Below are positions 1 to 7,050 of a stretch of DNA of 16,583 nt, in pieces. The stretch lies in NCBI GenBank assembly GCA_038256525.1, contig JBBSKF010000079.1, forward strand, positions 1 through 16,583. Reading direction: 5' to 3'. The notes under the pieces were generated by a model. It was not told the origin of the DNA. It searched no databases and saw nothing but the letters and a program-made list of their open reading frames with translations. This DNA is from SCTD01 sp038256525. GTDB taxonomy: Bacteria; Actinomycetota; Actinomycetes; Mycobacteriales; SCTD01. Each line of letters begins with the position of its first letter. Within the stretch, counting starts at the first letter, position 1. A program made the position numbers and the translations under genes.

Positions 1-2
1 GC

Positions 3-77
3 CGGCTGGCGACCGCCACCGACCCGACGGGGGCGGTGTTCAAGCTGCTGGGCACGAACCTGGCTGCGGCCGGCTGA
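3..77 (+). CDS. C-terminal fragment of a VOC (glyoxalase/bleomycin-resistance) family protein
   Basis: Only the last 24 codons are in the window; the gene begins upstream. The frame ends in TGA at 75-77 and reads ...ATDPTGAVFKLLGTN... The DPTGAxFxL pattern is typical of the last beta strand of VOC-fold proteins (glyoxalase I, dioxygenase and bleomycin-resistance relatives), where it lies next to the metal-binding edge of the barrel. Codon third positions are almost all G or C, as in the other real genes here. The substrate cannot be told from so short a piece. The next gene, ppgK, lies 67 bp downstream in the same direction. Confidence 0.6.
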   Translation, partial: RLATATDPTGAVFKLLGTNLAAAG

Positions 78-89
78 CTGCTGCCGTCC

Positions 90-138
90 GGGCAGACCCT
101 GCGCCCGCTGTGTCGCGGGGTCTGTGACGGGCAGACCC
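90..138 (+). promoter_or_regulatory. Repeat and hairpin leader in front of ppgK
   Basis: The decamer GGGCAGACCC occurs at 90-99 and again at 129-138. Between them, GGGTCTG at 118-124 is the exact reverse complement of CAGACCC in both copies. It can pair with 132-138 (7-bp stem, 7-nt loop) or with 93-99 (longer loop), so two mutually exclusive hairpins are possible. The downstream hairpin ends 6 nt before the ATG at 145. It may be a terminator for the VOC gene, a translational control element for ppgK, or chance. There is no T-run after it. Confidence 0.35.
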
Positions 139-144
139 GGTGTC

Positions 145-909
145 ATGGCAGAAGGCGTGGGCAGTCCCGGTTTCGGTGTCGACATCGGTGGAAGCGGCAT
201 CAAGGGGGCGCTGGTCGACCTCGAGCCCGGCGCCCTGGCCGCCCAGCGGGTGCGCATCCCGACCCCGCGTCCGGCTACGCCGGACGCGGTGTGTGATGTC
301 GTCGCGCAGGTGCTCGACCAGGCCGGCGCGCCGGATGGGTCGTTCGGCCTGACGTTGCCGGCTGTCGTGGTGAACGGTGAGGTCCGCACCGCAGCCAACA
401 TCGACGATGCTTGGATCGGCACCGACGTGGTCGCCCTCGTCGAGCAGCGCACCGGCCGCCGCCCAGTGGTGGTCAACGACGCCGACGCCGCCGGGATCGC
501 CGAAGCGCGGTACGGGGCGGCCCGCGACATCGCCGGCACGGTGCTCGTGCTCACCCTCGGCACCGGCATCGGCAGCGCCCTGCTCCGCGACGGCCGGCTG
601 GTGCCGAACGCCGAGCTCGGCCACCTCGAGATCGACGGCGAGCTCGGCGAGCGGCGCGCCTCCGACGCGGCCCGCGAGCGCGAGGGTCTGTCCTGGGTGG
701 AGTGGGCGGCGCGGCTGCAGGCCTACCTTCGGCATGTCGACCGGCTGCTCTGGCCCGATCTGATCGTCCTCGGCGGCGGGGTGAGCAAGAAGTCGGACAA
801 GTGGCTGCACCTGCTCGACGTGCGTCCGCCGGTGCGGCCGGCCGCGCTCCGCAATGACGCCGGCATGGTCGGGGCCGCGCTGCTGGCGCACGCGGACGGC
901 CCGGCCTGA
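145..909 (+). CDS. ppgK: Polyphosphate glucokinase (ROK family)
   Basis: The 254-aa product phosphorylates glucose to glucose-6-phosphate in the cytoplasm, with inorganic polyphosphate (and in this family also ATP) as donor. It has the ROK-kinase phosphate-1 motif GVDIGGSGIKG at residues 11-21, the polyphosphate-glucokinase-like stretch TLPAVVVNGEVRTAANID (70-87) and the catalytic segment NDADAAG (111-117, with D112 as expected base). Later motifs are LGTGIGSAL, the ROK motif NAELGHLEIDG and GGGVSKKSDKWLHLL near the C terminus. Length matches actinobacterial PpgK (about 250-265 aa). ATG at 145 is preferred: homology begins nine residues later, and the alternative GTG at 124 lies inside a hairpin. 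No strong Shine-Dalgarno sequence is visible for either. It converges on the hydrolase gene with a 25-bp gap. Confidence 0.93.
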   Translation: MAEGVGSPGFGVDIGGSGIKGALVDLEPGALAAQRVRIPTPRPATPDAVCDVVAQVLDQAGAPDGSFGLTLPAVVVNGEVRTAANIDDAWIGTDVVALVEQRTGRRPVVVNDADAAGIAEARYGAARDIAGTVLVLTLGTGIGSALLRDGRLVPNAELGHLEIDGELGERRASDAAREREGLSWVEWAARLQAYLRHVDRLLWPDLIVLGGGVSKKSDKWLHLLDVRPPVRPAALRNDAGMVGAALLAHADGPA

Positions 910-934
910 CGGCGCCTCGCTCGCCTGGCTCGGA

Positions 935-1489
935 TCAGCTGCTGAAGGTCACGTCCTCGGTCTGCGCGACTGCAGCAGTGCGGCCGGGCGCCGTCTGGAA
1001 CTGCCAGTAGAGGTTCGTGTGCGCGATGACCTTGTCCGGCGGGGGAGCGCCCCACGCGCTCTGGTCCTGCGTCGTGTGCGCGTCCCCGACGAGCGTCACG
1101 TCGTAGCCGCGCGCAAGCGCGCCGTGGATCGTGGATCGGACGCAGGCATCGGTCTGTGCGCCGGTCACGACCAGGCGTCCGACGCCGGCCGTGGCGAGCA
1201 CCGCCTCCAGGTCGGTGTCCTCGAAACAGTCACCGAACTTCTTGTGCACCAGCGGTTCGGAGTCCTGACGTACGAGCTCCGGGACGTATGCCCAGGCATC
1301 ACTGCCCGTCTCCAGCTCAGCGTCGGAGTGCTGGACCCAGACGATCGGGACACTGTGCTCGCGTGCCCTGTCGACCAGCGTGCTGATGTTGGCGACGACC
1401 TCGTCGCGCTGGTAGGCCTCGGCCACAACGCCCTTCTGGACGTCGATCACCATGAAGGCCGTGCGGGGTCGATCTGGAAGCGTGGTCAT
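935..1489 (-). CDS. Isochorismatase-like cysteine hydrolase
   Basis: The 184-aa protein belongs to the isochorismatase-like hydrolase superfamily, whose members cleave amides or similar bonds through a Cys-Asp-Lys triad (nicotinamidase, N-carbamoylsarcosine amidase, YcaC and relatives). The triad is visible: D16 in VIDVQKG, K83 in LVHKKFGD and C116 in the nucleophile motif TGAQTDACVRST. The segment HKKFGDCFEDTDLEAVLA resembles the group of uncharacterised hydrolases with HKxxGDxFxxT motifs rather than PncA, so nicotinamidase is not indicated and the substrate is unknown. The ATG at 1489 follows GAGGAGA at good spacing. It is monocistronic and divergent from the GNAT gene. A TAGCGT -10 candidate lies at 1532-1537 on this strand. 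Confidence 0.88.
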   Translation of the reverse strand: MTTLPDRPRTAFMVIDVQKGVVAEAYQRDEVVANISTLVDRAREHSVPIVWVQHSDAELETGSDAWAYVPELVRQDSEPLVHKKFGDCFEDTDLEAVLATAGVGRLVVTGAQTDACVRSTIHGALARGYDVTLVGDAHTTQDQSAWGAPPPDKVIAHTNLYWQFQTAPGRTAAVAQTEDVTFSS

Positions 1490-1530
1490 GCTGATCTCCT
1501 CGGCTGGTCCGGTTGCTGTGTCACCAGACG

Positions 1531-1543
1531 CACGCTAGGACCG
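1531..1543 (-). promoter_or_regulatory. Putative promoter -10 region of the hydrolase gene, matching one at 8503
   Basis: On the minus strand this reads CGGTCCTAGCGTG, with TAGCGT as a TANNNT-type -10 box about 40 nt upstream of the ATG at 1489. The same 13 bases occur at 8503-8515, again just upstream of a minus-strand gene. No convincing -35 hexamer is seen at 16-18 bp. Confidence 0.35.
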
Positions 1544-1608
1544 CCCACCGACAGGCGCAGTCGTGAACACTGTGCTTCAGCGGAACGCGTTGCTCGGAAG
1601 GGGGATGC

Positions 1609-2067
1609 ATGACGAGTGAGGTGCGCAGAGCGGGAGTCGCGGACGCGGCCGTGGTGGCCACGTTGCTGGACGACTTCAACCGCGAGTTCGACACGCCGAC
1701 TCCCGGTGTCGGCGTGCTCACGCCACGACTGGAGCAACTGCTCGCCGGAGGCGCAGTGGTCGCCATCCTCACGGGCGCCCCCGCCGTCGGGATCGCGCTG
1801 CTCACGTTGCGGCCCAACGTCTGGTTCGACGGTCCGGTCGCGCTCCTGGACGAGCTCTACGTGGCTCCCGCACTGCGCGGGCAAGGACGGGGGACGGCGC
1901 TGCTCCACGAGGCGGAGCAGGTCACGCGAGAGCGAGGCGGTGAGGTGCTGGAGATCAACGTCGACGGAGACGACGGGGGTGCCCGCCGGTTCTACGAGCG
2001 GCACGGCTATCGCAACTCGGAGCCGGACAGTGACGAGCAGCTGCTCTACTACTTCCGCGAGCTGTAG
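1609..2067 (+). CDS. GNAT family N-acetyltransferase
   Basis: The 152-aa protein has the GCN5-related acetyltransferase fold. The acetyl-CoA pyrophosphate-binding motif A is LRGQGRGTALL at residues 89-99 (R/Q-x-x-G-x-G/A type), preceded by the strand LLDELYVAP and followed by the motif-B region RRFYERHGYR near 126-135. Members transfer an acetyl group from acetyl-CoA to an amine on a small molecule or protein; the acceptor cannot be predicted here. AAGGGGG at 1597-1603 is a strong ribosome-binding site for the ATG at 1609. The gene converges on the ABC permease gene with only 6 bp between the stops. Confidence 0.88.
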   Translation: MTSEVRRAGVADAAVVATLLDDFNREFDTPTPGVGVLTPRLEQLLAGGAVVAILTGAPAVGIALLTLRPNVWFDGPVALLDELYVAPALRGQGRGTALLHEAEQVTRERGGEVLEINVDGDDGGARRFYERHGYRNSEPDSDEQLLYYFREL

Positions 2068-2073
2068 GCAGAG

Positions 2074-2934
2074 TCACAGGTCCTTGCGTACGAAAGACAC
2101 GGCCGCGAGCCCCCAGATCATCGCCACCCACACCGCGGCCCAGGCGAGGTAGCCGGCAGTCAGTGGTGCCGCGCTCAGGAACGGGAAGGCGTCCGCGTCC
2201 GCGCCGCCGCTGATCTGGAGAAGAGCTGACGGGTCCTGGAAGGCGTGCATCGCCCCGCGCCACAGGCCGTCGGTGGGCAGGAGCATCCGGGACACGGTGC
2301 CGACGCGCTCGACGGCGTCGTTGTCGAGGGACGCCCCCACGCCGCCCACCACACCGGCCACCCACGTCGTGCAGAACAGGCCGACCGCGACCACGCCAGA
2401 CGCCATCGGCGAGATGGCGGTCGACAGCAGCACCGCGAGGGTCAGCAGCACGGCCGTCTGTGCGGCGAGCAGGGCGAGGGCGGTGGCCGGCTCCGGCGGC
2501 CAGTAGCCGACCACCGCCCGGACGATGAGGATCTGGGCCAGTCCGGCGAGGACGACGAAGCCGCTGCCGAACACGACCAGCCCCAGCCACTTGCCCAGCA
2601 GGAAGGCGGACCGGCGGATCGGCCGGGCGAGCAGGGCCAGGGCAATGCCCGACTCCGTCTCCCCGGACAGCGTCGGGCCGGCGAGGAAAGCGGTGCCGAG
2701 CGCTGCGATCAGGCTGAAGCCGAACATCACCAGGTTGAGCACGATGGAGGCCGTGAGCCGGGCCTCGCCGCTGGTGAGCGTGCCGCCCGACTCCGCCGCG
2801 AGGCGGGAGAAGCCCCAGCTGCTGAGCGCCAGCAGGATGACCGTGAGCGCGGTGAGCGCGAGCACCACCCGCCGGCGGGACGCCTCGCGCAGGGTCAGTG
2901 CGGCGATGGTCAGCACCGTTCGGCCCGTGGTCAC
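2074..2934 (-). CDS. ABC-2 type transporter permease (NosY-like)
   Basis: The 286-aa integral membrane subunit pairs with the ATPase encoded just upstream. Six membrane segments can be read at about residues 22-40, 64-86, 115-140, 151-173, 178-200 and 256-280. The cytoplasmic stretch LLARPIRRSAFLLGKWLG (101-118) is the characteristic ABC-2/NosY motif after the second helix, where GETESG also fits. The GTG start overlaps the ATPase stop as GTGA (2931-2934), indicating translational coupling; an open frame continues upstream but is only a shadow of the ATPase gene. This is the last gene of the sigma/anti-sigma/ABC operon. The exported substrate is unknown; lipids, peptides or antibiotics are typical for such two-gene exporters. 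Confidence 0.88.
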   Translation of the reverse strand: MTTGRTVLTIAALTLREASRRRVVLALTALTVILLALSSWGFSRLAAESGGTLTSGEARLTASIVLNLVMFGFSLIAALGTAFLAGPTLSGETESGIALALLARPIRRSAFLLGKWLGLVVFGSGFVVLAGLAQILIVRAVVGYWPPEPATALALLAAQTAVLLTLAVLLSTAISPMASGVVAVGLFCTTWVAGVVGGVGASLDNDAVERVGTVSRMLLPTDGLWRGAMHAFQDPSALLQISGGADADAFPFLSAAPLTAGYLAWAAVWVAMIWGLAAVSFVRKDL

Positions 2935-3938
2935 TGCTCGCCCGCCGACCGGGCGTCGGCGCCCTCCCGCAGGATGCCGAGCAGACGCTCCTCCAGGCTG
3001 ATCCGCCCGGGCTCGACCGCGTGCACCCTGGCGCCCAGGGCGACCAGATCGGCAACCAGGTCGGGAACGGCCGTTCCGTTGTCGTTCACCGGCAGCGCGA
3101 CGGTGACCCACCCACCCTCGTGCTCTGCCTTCCCGGTCGCGGCCAGGCGCGCCCGCGCCGCGGCGGACAGGTCCGTCAGCTGCAGCCGGAGCTCGCGCTG
3201 ACCGAGCAGCTCGGCGAGCGTGCCCGATGCGGCGACCCGCCCCCGGTCGAGGATGACCACCCGGTCGCAGACCCGTTCGACCTCGCCGATCAGGTGCGAG
3301 TTGAGCAGCACCGCGACGCCCCGCCGTTTCAGCGCCAGCACGATGTCGCGCACGTCGGCGCGGCCGAGCGGGTCCAGCGCGCTGGTCGGCTCGTCGAGGA
3401 CGACCAGCTTCGGCCCGGCCACCAGGGCGACCGCGAGGCCTAGGCGTTGCTGCATCCCCTTCGAGAAGCCGCCCAGTCGGTCGCCGGCCCGCCCGGTCAG
3501 GCCGACGAGGGACAGGCAGTCCAGCTGCTCCTGCTTGCTCACGCTGATCCCGGACAGCCGGACGTGCAGTGCCAGCACCTCGACCGGGCTCAGCCACGGC
3601 TGGTAGCGGAACAGCTCAGGCAGGTAGCCGACCCGGGCGCGCGCAGCGGGATCGGTCGCGGGCTGCCCGAGCAGCAGCACCTCGCCGGCGTCCGGGCGGA
3701 CCAGGCCGAGAAGCATCTTGATCACCGAGGTCTTGCCCGCCCCGTTCGGGCCGAGCAGCCCGACGACCTCGCCGGTGCCGACTTCGAGGGACACGTCCTC
3801 GACAGCCAGCTGCCGCCCGTACCGCTTGCGCAGCCCCGAGCACCAGACGGCAGGCGCCGACGGCAGGTCGGGAAGGCGGGGCGCCGCGTCAGGAGCTGCG
3901 GCGTCCTCCGCCGCGGCGGCCAGACGCCCGGTCGTCAT
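2931..3938 (-). CDS. ABC transporter ATP-binding protein
   Basis: The 335-aa ATPase energises the permease encoded downstream. It shows Walker A GPNGAGKTS (residues 63-71), the signature FSKGMQQR (158-165; the FSKGM variant is usual in ABC-2/NosF-type exporters), Walker B LVVLDEPTSALD (178-189) and the switch histidine H215 in LLNSHL. After the nucleotide-binding domain, about 90 residues form the accessory C-terminal domain common in this subfamily. The first 25 or so residues are Ala/Pro-rich and probably disordered. The ATG at 3938 overlaps the stop of the anti-sigma gene as ATGA (3935-3938), so the reading is coupled. The frame stays open further upstream, but that part is antisigma sequence in another frame. 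Confidence 0.93.
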   Translation of the reverse strand: MTTGRLAAAAEDAAAPDAAPRLPDLPSAPAVWCSGLRKRYGRQLAVEDVSLEVGTGEVVGLLGPNGAGKTSVIKMLLGLVRPDAGEVLLLGQPATDPAARARVGYLPELFRYQPWLSPVEVLALHVRLSGISVSKQEQLDCLSLVGLTGRAGDRLGGFSKGMQQRLGLAVALVAGPKLVVLDEPTSALDPLGRADVRDIVLALKRRGVAVLLNSHLIGEVERVCDRVVILDRGRVAASGTLAELLGQRELRLQLTDLSAAARARLAATGKAEHEGGWVTVALPVNDNGTAVPDLVADLVALGARVHAVEPGRISLEERLLGILREGADARSAGEQ

Positions 3939-5011
3939 TGCAGGTCCCGGGCCACCGACAGGACCTCGCTGTCGTCGAGCGAACCGGCCACGACGGTGAG
4001 CACCCCGTCGTCCACCCATACGACGGCAGCCAGGGTCCGGTCGCGGGTGACCAGCAAGGTGGCCGGGACGCCGTCCACTTGCGTCGAGCTCGTCGTGACC
4101 TGGTCGGCGGGAACGGGCAGCGGCAGGGTGGAGCCGTCCGCGGTGAACGTCCGCAGCTGCTCGGCGATCCGGTCGGGGAGCCCGGGTAGGGACAGCAGGT
4201 AGTCACGGACCATGTCGAACGGGACCCCGGAGGAGAACGCCGTCGGCGCGACGGCGCGGCCCACGACCAGAGCGGGCGCACCGGTGGAGGACGTCCAGAT
4301 CTGGGCGACGCCGGGGCCGGCATCCAGCCGCACCGAGCTGCCGTCCAGGCCCGCCGGCACGGGCGGCAGCGCCTGTCCCGCTTCGGCGGCGGCCCGGGCC
4401 GCCCGCTCGGCCGAGAAGGTGAATGTGCCGCTCACCTTCGAGCCCACCGAATAGACCGGCTCGCCGGCGATGCCGCTCGGCAGGTCGCTCACCTGGGGGA
4501 CGTCGAGGCCGGTTTCGGCTTCCGCGGTGGCGGCGTCGGGGACCGCGCGCACGTCCGGGTCGGCGGTCAGGGCCAGCTCGCCGTACGCGCTCAGGTCGGG
4601 CAGCGCGATGAGGTTGGCGGTGGTGATGCTCACCGGCGCGATCTGCTCGGTGCGGAAGATCTGCAGCCAGTCATTGGCGGCAGCGGTGCCCGCTCCGCCG
4701 AGCACAAGGACAACGGCGAGGGCCGCGACGGAAGGGCGTTTCAGGAGCCCGGCCGGGCGCCTCGCCCGCGCCTTGGCCGTCCTACCCGTCACAGGCGCGG
4801 TCGCCGGCAGGCGCCGCCACGCAGCCGCCACGTCGAGATCCTCGGCAGCCTCGCCTGCGAGGCACGCCCGGACCAGGGCGGCGTCCTGGTGCATCCCGTC
4901 CAGGTCGGTGCGGCACGCGGGGCAGTCGTGAACGTGCTGGCGGTCGGAGACGGCTACCCCGGACGGCTCGTCGAGCAGCCGGCGCAGCACGCCTTCAGTG
5001 GGATGACGCAT
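3935..5011 (-). CDS. Membrane-anchored anti-sigma factor with ZAS zinc motif
   Basis: The 358-aa protein carries an N-terminal zinc-binding anti-sigma (ZAS) motif H26-x3-C30-x2-C33, then a cytoplasmic linker, one membrane helix at about 92-112 and a large extracytoplasmic part (about 245 residues). The ZAS domain is expected to hold the cognate ECF sigma factor inactive until an envelope signal acts on the outer part. Its start overlaps the end of the sigma gene by 17 bp, the usual sigma/anti-sigma arrangement, and its stop overlaps the ABC ATPase start. The outer domain is long for a simple anti-sigma factor; its sequence (for example SDLPSGIAGEPVYSVGSKVSGTFTF) suggests a beta-rich fold resembling DUF4367-like domains, but that assignment is tentative. 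Confidence 0.85.
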   Translation of the reverse strand: MRHPTEGVLRRLLDEPSGVAVSDRQHVHDCPACRTDLDGMHQDAALVRACLAGEAAEDLDVAAAWRRLPATAPVTGRTAKARARRPAGLLKRPSVAALAVVLVLGGAGTAAANDWLQIFRTEQIAPVSITTANLIALPDLSAYGELALTADPDVRAVPDAATAEAETGLDVPQVSDLPSGIAGEPVYSVGSKVSGTFTFSAERAARAAAEAGQALPPVPAGLDGSSVRLDAGPGVAQIWTSSTGAPALVVGRAVAPTAFSSGVPFDMVRDYLLSLPGLPDRIAEQLRTFTADGSTLPLPVPADQVTTSSTQVDGVPATLLVTRDRTLAAVVWVDDGVLTVVAGSLDDSEVLSVARDLQ

Positions 5012-5519
5012 GGCGGTTCAACTCCTTGCGAAGGGCGGATTCAGCGCGCCGGACGGTGGTGCCGACGCTGCCGGCGGACATGTCGAGTGCTGCGGCGACC
5101 TCGTTGTAGCTCAGGCCGCTGTGTCGCAGCACGAGGGCGACGGCCTGCTTGCGGGGCAGCGAGGCCAGAGCGGCGCGCACGCGGCTGCGCTCCTCGAGCG
5201 TCACCACTGCGTCGGCCACGTCGCCGCCAACGGCGTCGTGCACACCGGCGGCGACCACCTCCCGCGATGCGCGCCGGCGGCCTGAGCGACGCGCGTTCAG
5301 CGCCGTGTGGGCGGCGGCAAGGGACAGCCAGCCGCGAGCCTGTCCGGCCGGCACCGAGGTGCGGCCGAAGGCCAGGAAGACCTCCTGGGCGACGTCTTCG
5401 GCCTCGTCCCGTGAGCCGAGGACCCGGGCGGCCACGCCGACGACCAGCCGGTAGTTCTGGCGGAACACCTCGTCCAGGTCGGCACGGGCGACGCAATGCC
5501 CTGGACCACTGATCGCCAC
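4995..5519 (-). CDS. ECF-type RNA polymerase sigma factor
   Basis: The 174-aa protein has sigma-70 region 2 (YRLVVGVAARVLGSRDEAEDVAQEVFLAF, the -10 recognition and core-binding part) and region 4 (LPRKQAVALVLRHSGLSYNEVAAALDMSAGSVGTTVRRAESALRKEL, a -35-binding helix-turn-helix) and nothing else, as in ECF sigma factors. The GTG at 5519 was chosen because GGAGAAGGG lies 5-8 nt upstream and the remaining N-terminal segment is of normal length; an ATG at 5606 in the same frame would add 29 residues but has its purine run too close. It heads an operon with its anti-sigma factor and an ABC exporter. No GGAAC-type ECF autoregulatory promoter was recognised upstream. Confidence 0.88.
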   Translation of the reverse strand: MAISGPGHCVARADLDEVFRQNYRLVVGVAARVLGSRDEAEDVAQEVFLAFGRTSVPAGQARGWLSLAAAHTALNARRSGRRRASREVVAAGVHDAVGGDVADAVVTLEERSRVRAALASLPRKQAVALVLRHSGLSYNEVAAALDMSAGSVGTTVRRAESALRKELNRHASSH

Positions 5520-5899
5520 CCGCTGCCCTTCTCCGCGTCGGACCACGACACCACCACGCGTCAGTACGGCCGTCGGCGCGGCCCGTACCTCTCGGATCAG
5601 GTTCATGCCCTTACAGCACCGCCGAGGTCAGCAATGTGACATCCCCGCGCGAGGCGGCCTGCGCGGCCCGGACGCGTGGCCCGGCCCGCCGCCGGCCCGC
5701 CCGGCCCACCTTCTCGGTGCCACCAGTGCCCGGTTCGGGCTGGCGCCGGCACCGAGATCGGCTCAGCGGCGGGGGCAACGGCCCGGCGGTCACACATCAC
5801 CCCCCGGATGCGTCATCAGGGTGTGCGCAAGAGCCTGCTGCGCCGGGCTGGACGCCGGACCTGCGTCTGGCCCCACCACCGATACCGCGAGGAGAACTG
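5520..5899. other. Non-coding interval between divergent genes
   Basis: This 380-bp stretch separates the ECF operon from the DUF1059 gene. A frame upstream of and in phase with the DUF1059 gene is open from 5636, but its second half loses the G/C third-position bias and its first half is low-complexity GC-rich sequence (5680-5710), so I do not read it as coding. GATGCGTCATC at 5807-5817 is an 11-bp imperfect dyad. Promoters for both flanking genes must lie here, but no clear boxes were recognised. Confidence 0.5.
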
Positions 5900-6136
5900 A
5901 TGAAGACCATGATGTGCCGCCAGCTGGGCGGCCCGTGTGACCTCGAGGTGAGCGGGGACACCGCCGACGACGTCATTCAGGCCCAGGACCGTCACCTTCG
6001 CGAGGCGGTTCGGGCAGGTGACGTCGACCACGAGGCGGCGCATGAGCAGATGAAGGGTCGCTGGCGACACCCCGTCCGGTCGATGGGGTGGTACCGCGAC
6101 ACCAAGAAGGCGTTCGCCGACCTGCCCGTGGCCTGA
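5900..6136 (+). CDS. DUF1059 domain small protein
   Basis: The 78-aa protein begins MKTMMCRQLGGPCDLEVSGDT and matches the DUF1059 pattern: CRxLGG-CDxxxxGxTxDxVI with two cysteines (C6 and C13), followed by a charged helix. The second half, ending HPVRSMGWYRDTKKAFADLP, is an extension. No function is established for the family; the cysteine pair suggests metal or redox chemistry, but that is a guess. ATG at 5900 follows GAGGAGAA at a short spacing. A longer in-frame start exists upstream but its sequence does not look coding. The gene converges on the SigJ-like gene with a 22-bp gap that holds part of a strong hairpin. Confidence 0.78.
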   Translation: MKTMMCRQLGGPCDLEVSGDTADDVIQAQDRHLREAVRAGDVDHEAAHEQMKGRWRHPVRSMGWYRDTKKAFADLPVA

Positions 6137-6144
6137 ACCTGATA

Positions 6145-6175
6145 GGGGTGTGCCCGCCTCAGTGGGGCACACCCC
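6145..6175. terminator. Bidirectional hairpin terminator between convergent genes
   Basis: GGGGTGTGCCC (6145-6155) and GGGCACACCCC (6165-6175) form a perfect 11-bp stem with a 9-nt loop. It lies 9 nt after the DUF1059 stop, and its right arm covers the final codons of the SigJ-like gene. Neither side has a T-run, as is common for high-GC actinobacterial hairpins, so terminator activity is inferred from position and stability. Confidence 0.7.
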
Positions 6176-7022
6176 GGTCGACCCGCTTCGCGCCCTTGCG
6201 GGGCTGTGTGACGGCCAGAACCGCTGCCTCGGACCGGAACTCGATCCGAGTTATCAGGCCGTCGACGACGGTGAAGTCGAAAGCCACGCGAGTCTGACCG
6301 CGGTGGATCCACGCCGCGCCAGGGCGGTCATCGACGAAGACCGGCACGGCGGCCTTGGCGGCCCCGTCGAAGAACTGCGCGACCTCTTGCCGCCCGGCAA
6401 TGCGCTCAGGCGTGCCCAGCCGCACCGCCGCGGCATCCCCGGTGACGACGACATCCGGAGCCAGGAGGTCCAGCAGCCGGGTGATGTCGCCGCCCCGAGC
6501 GGCGGCGAGGAACGCATCGACGACCTCCCAGTCGGCCAGCGCGTCCTCGGGCGCGGGCGGCACCACCTTGGCCCGGGCCCGCGACGCGAGTTTGCGCGCA
6601 GCCGCAGGCGAGACGTCCAGCATCGCGGCGATGGTGGCGAAGTCGAAGCCGAAGCTGTCGTGCAGCACGAAGGCGACCCGTTCGGCGGGGGTGAGCCGGT
6701 CCAGCACCACCTGGAGAGCGACGCCGACGGTGTCGGCCAGCGCGATCTCCTCCGCCGGGTCGCTCGCGTGCCCGCCCACCTCGCCGTCGTCCGCCACCGG
6801 TACGGGGACCTTGGCACGGAGCCGGTCAAGGCACAGCCGGGTCGTCACCGTGGTCAGCCAGCCGGGCAGGTTCTCGATCTCCCGCTCGGTGCCTTGCAGG
6901 CGCAGCCACGCCTGCTGCGCGATGTCCTCGGCCTCGGCGTCGTCGCTGAGCATCCGGCCCGCGAGACGGATCAGCCGAGGCCGTTCGGCCTCGAAGTCCG
7001 CGGTCTGACCCATGGTCGTCAC
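6159..7022 (-). CDS. sigJ: SigJ/ECF41-like sigma factor with C-terminal SnoaL-like domain
   Basis: The 287-aa protein has sigma region 2 at about 9-75 (RLAGRMLSDDAEAEDIAQQAWLRL), region 4 at about 103-153 (LTPAERVAFVLHDSFGFDFATIAAMLDVSPAAARKLASRAR) and an extra domain of about 100 residues (164-265) of the SnoaL/NTF2-like type. This architecture defines SigJ and the ECF41 group, whose C-terminal domain modulates activity in place of a separate anti-sigma factor. The GTG at 7022 has GAGGGAAG upstream at good spacing; the ATG three codons inside is too far from it. The usual ECF41 partner (a carboxymuconolactone-decarboxylase-like or oxidoreductase gene) is not adjacent; instead a small XRE regulator lies 28 bp upstream in the same direction, so the two may be cotranscribed. 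Confidence 0.88.
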   Translation of the reverse strand: MTTMGQTADFEAERPRLIRLAGRMLSDDAEAEDIAQQAWLRLQGTEREIENLPGWLTTVTTRLCLDRLRAKVPVPVADDGEVGGHASDPAEEIALADTVGVALQVVLDRLTPAERVAFVLHDSFGFDFATIAAMLDVSPAAARKLASRARAKVVPPAPEDALADWEVVDAFLAAARGGDITRLLDLLAPDVVVTGDAAAVRLGTPERIAGRQEVAQFFDGAAKAAVPVFVDDRPGAAWIHRGQTRVAFDFTVVDGLITRIEFRSEAAVLAVTQPRKGAKRVDRGVPH

Positions 7023-7050
7023 AACGTCTTCCCTCGTGCAGGCAGGGACG

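Noticed and set aside
2935..3597. Upstream extension of the permease frame
   Set aside because: It overlaps the ABC ATPase gene in another frame and reads as Arg/Gly-rich shadow; the GTGA overlap at 2931-2934 gives the real start.
5636..5899. N-terminal extension of the DUF1059 protein
   Set aside because: Third-position G/C bias is lost in its second half, the first half is low-complexity, and a ribosome-binding site precedes ATG 5900.
5607..5899. ECF autoregulatory promoter for the sigma operon
   Set aside because: No GGAAC/CGTT pair was found; a TGTCACA-like sequence at 5635-5641 (minus strand) has no matching CGTC -10 at the right spacing.
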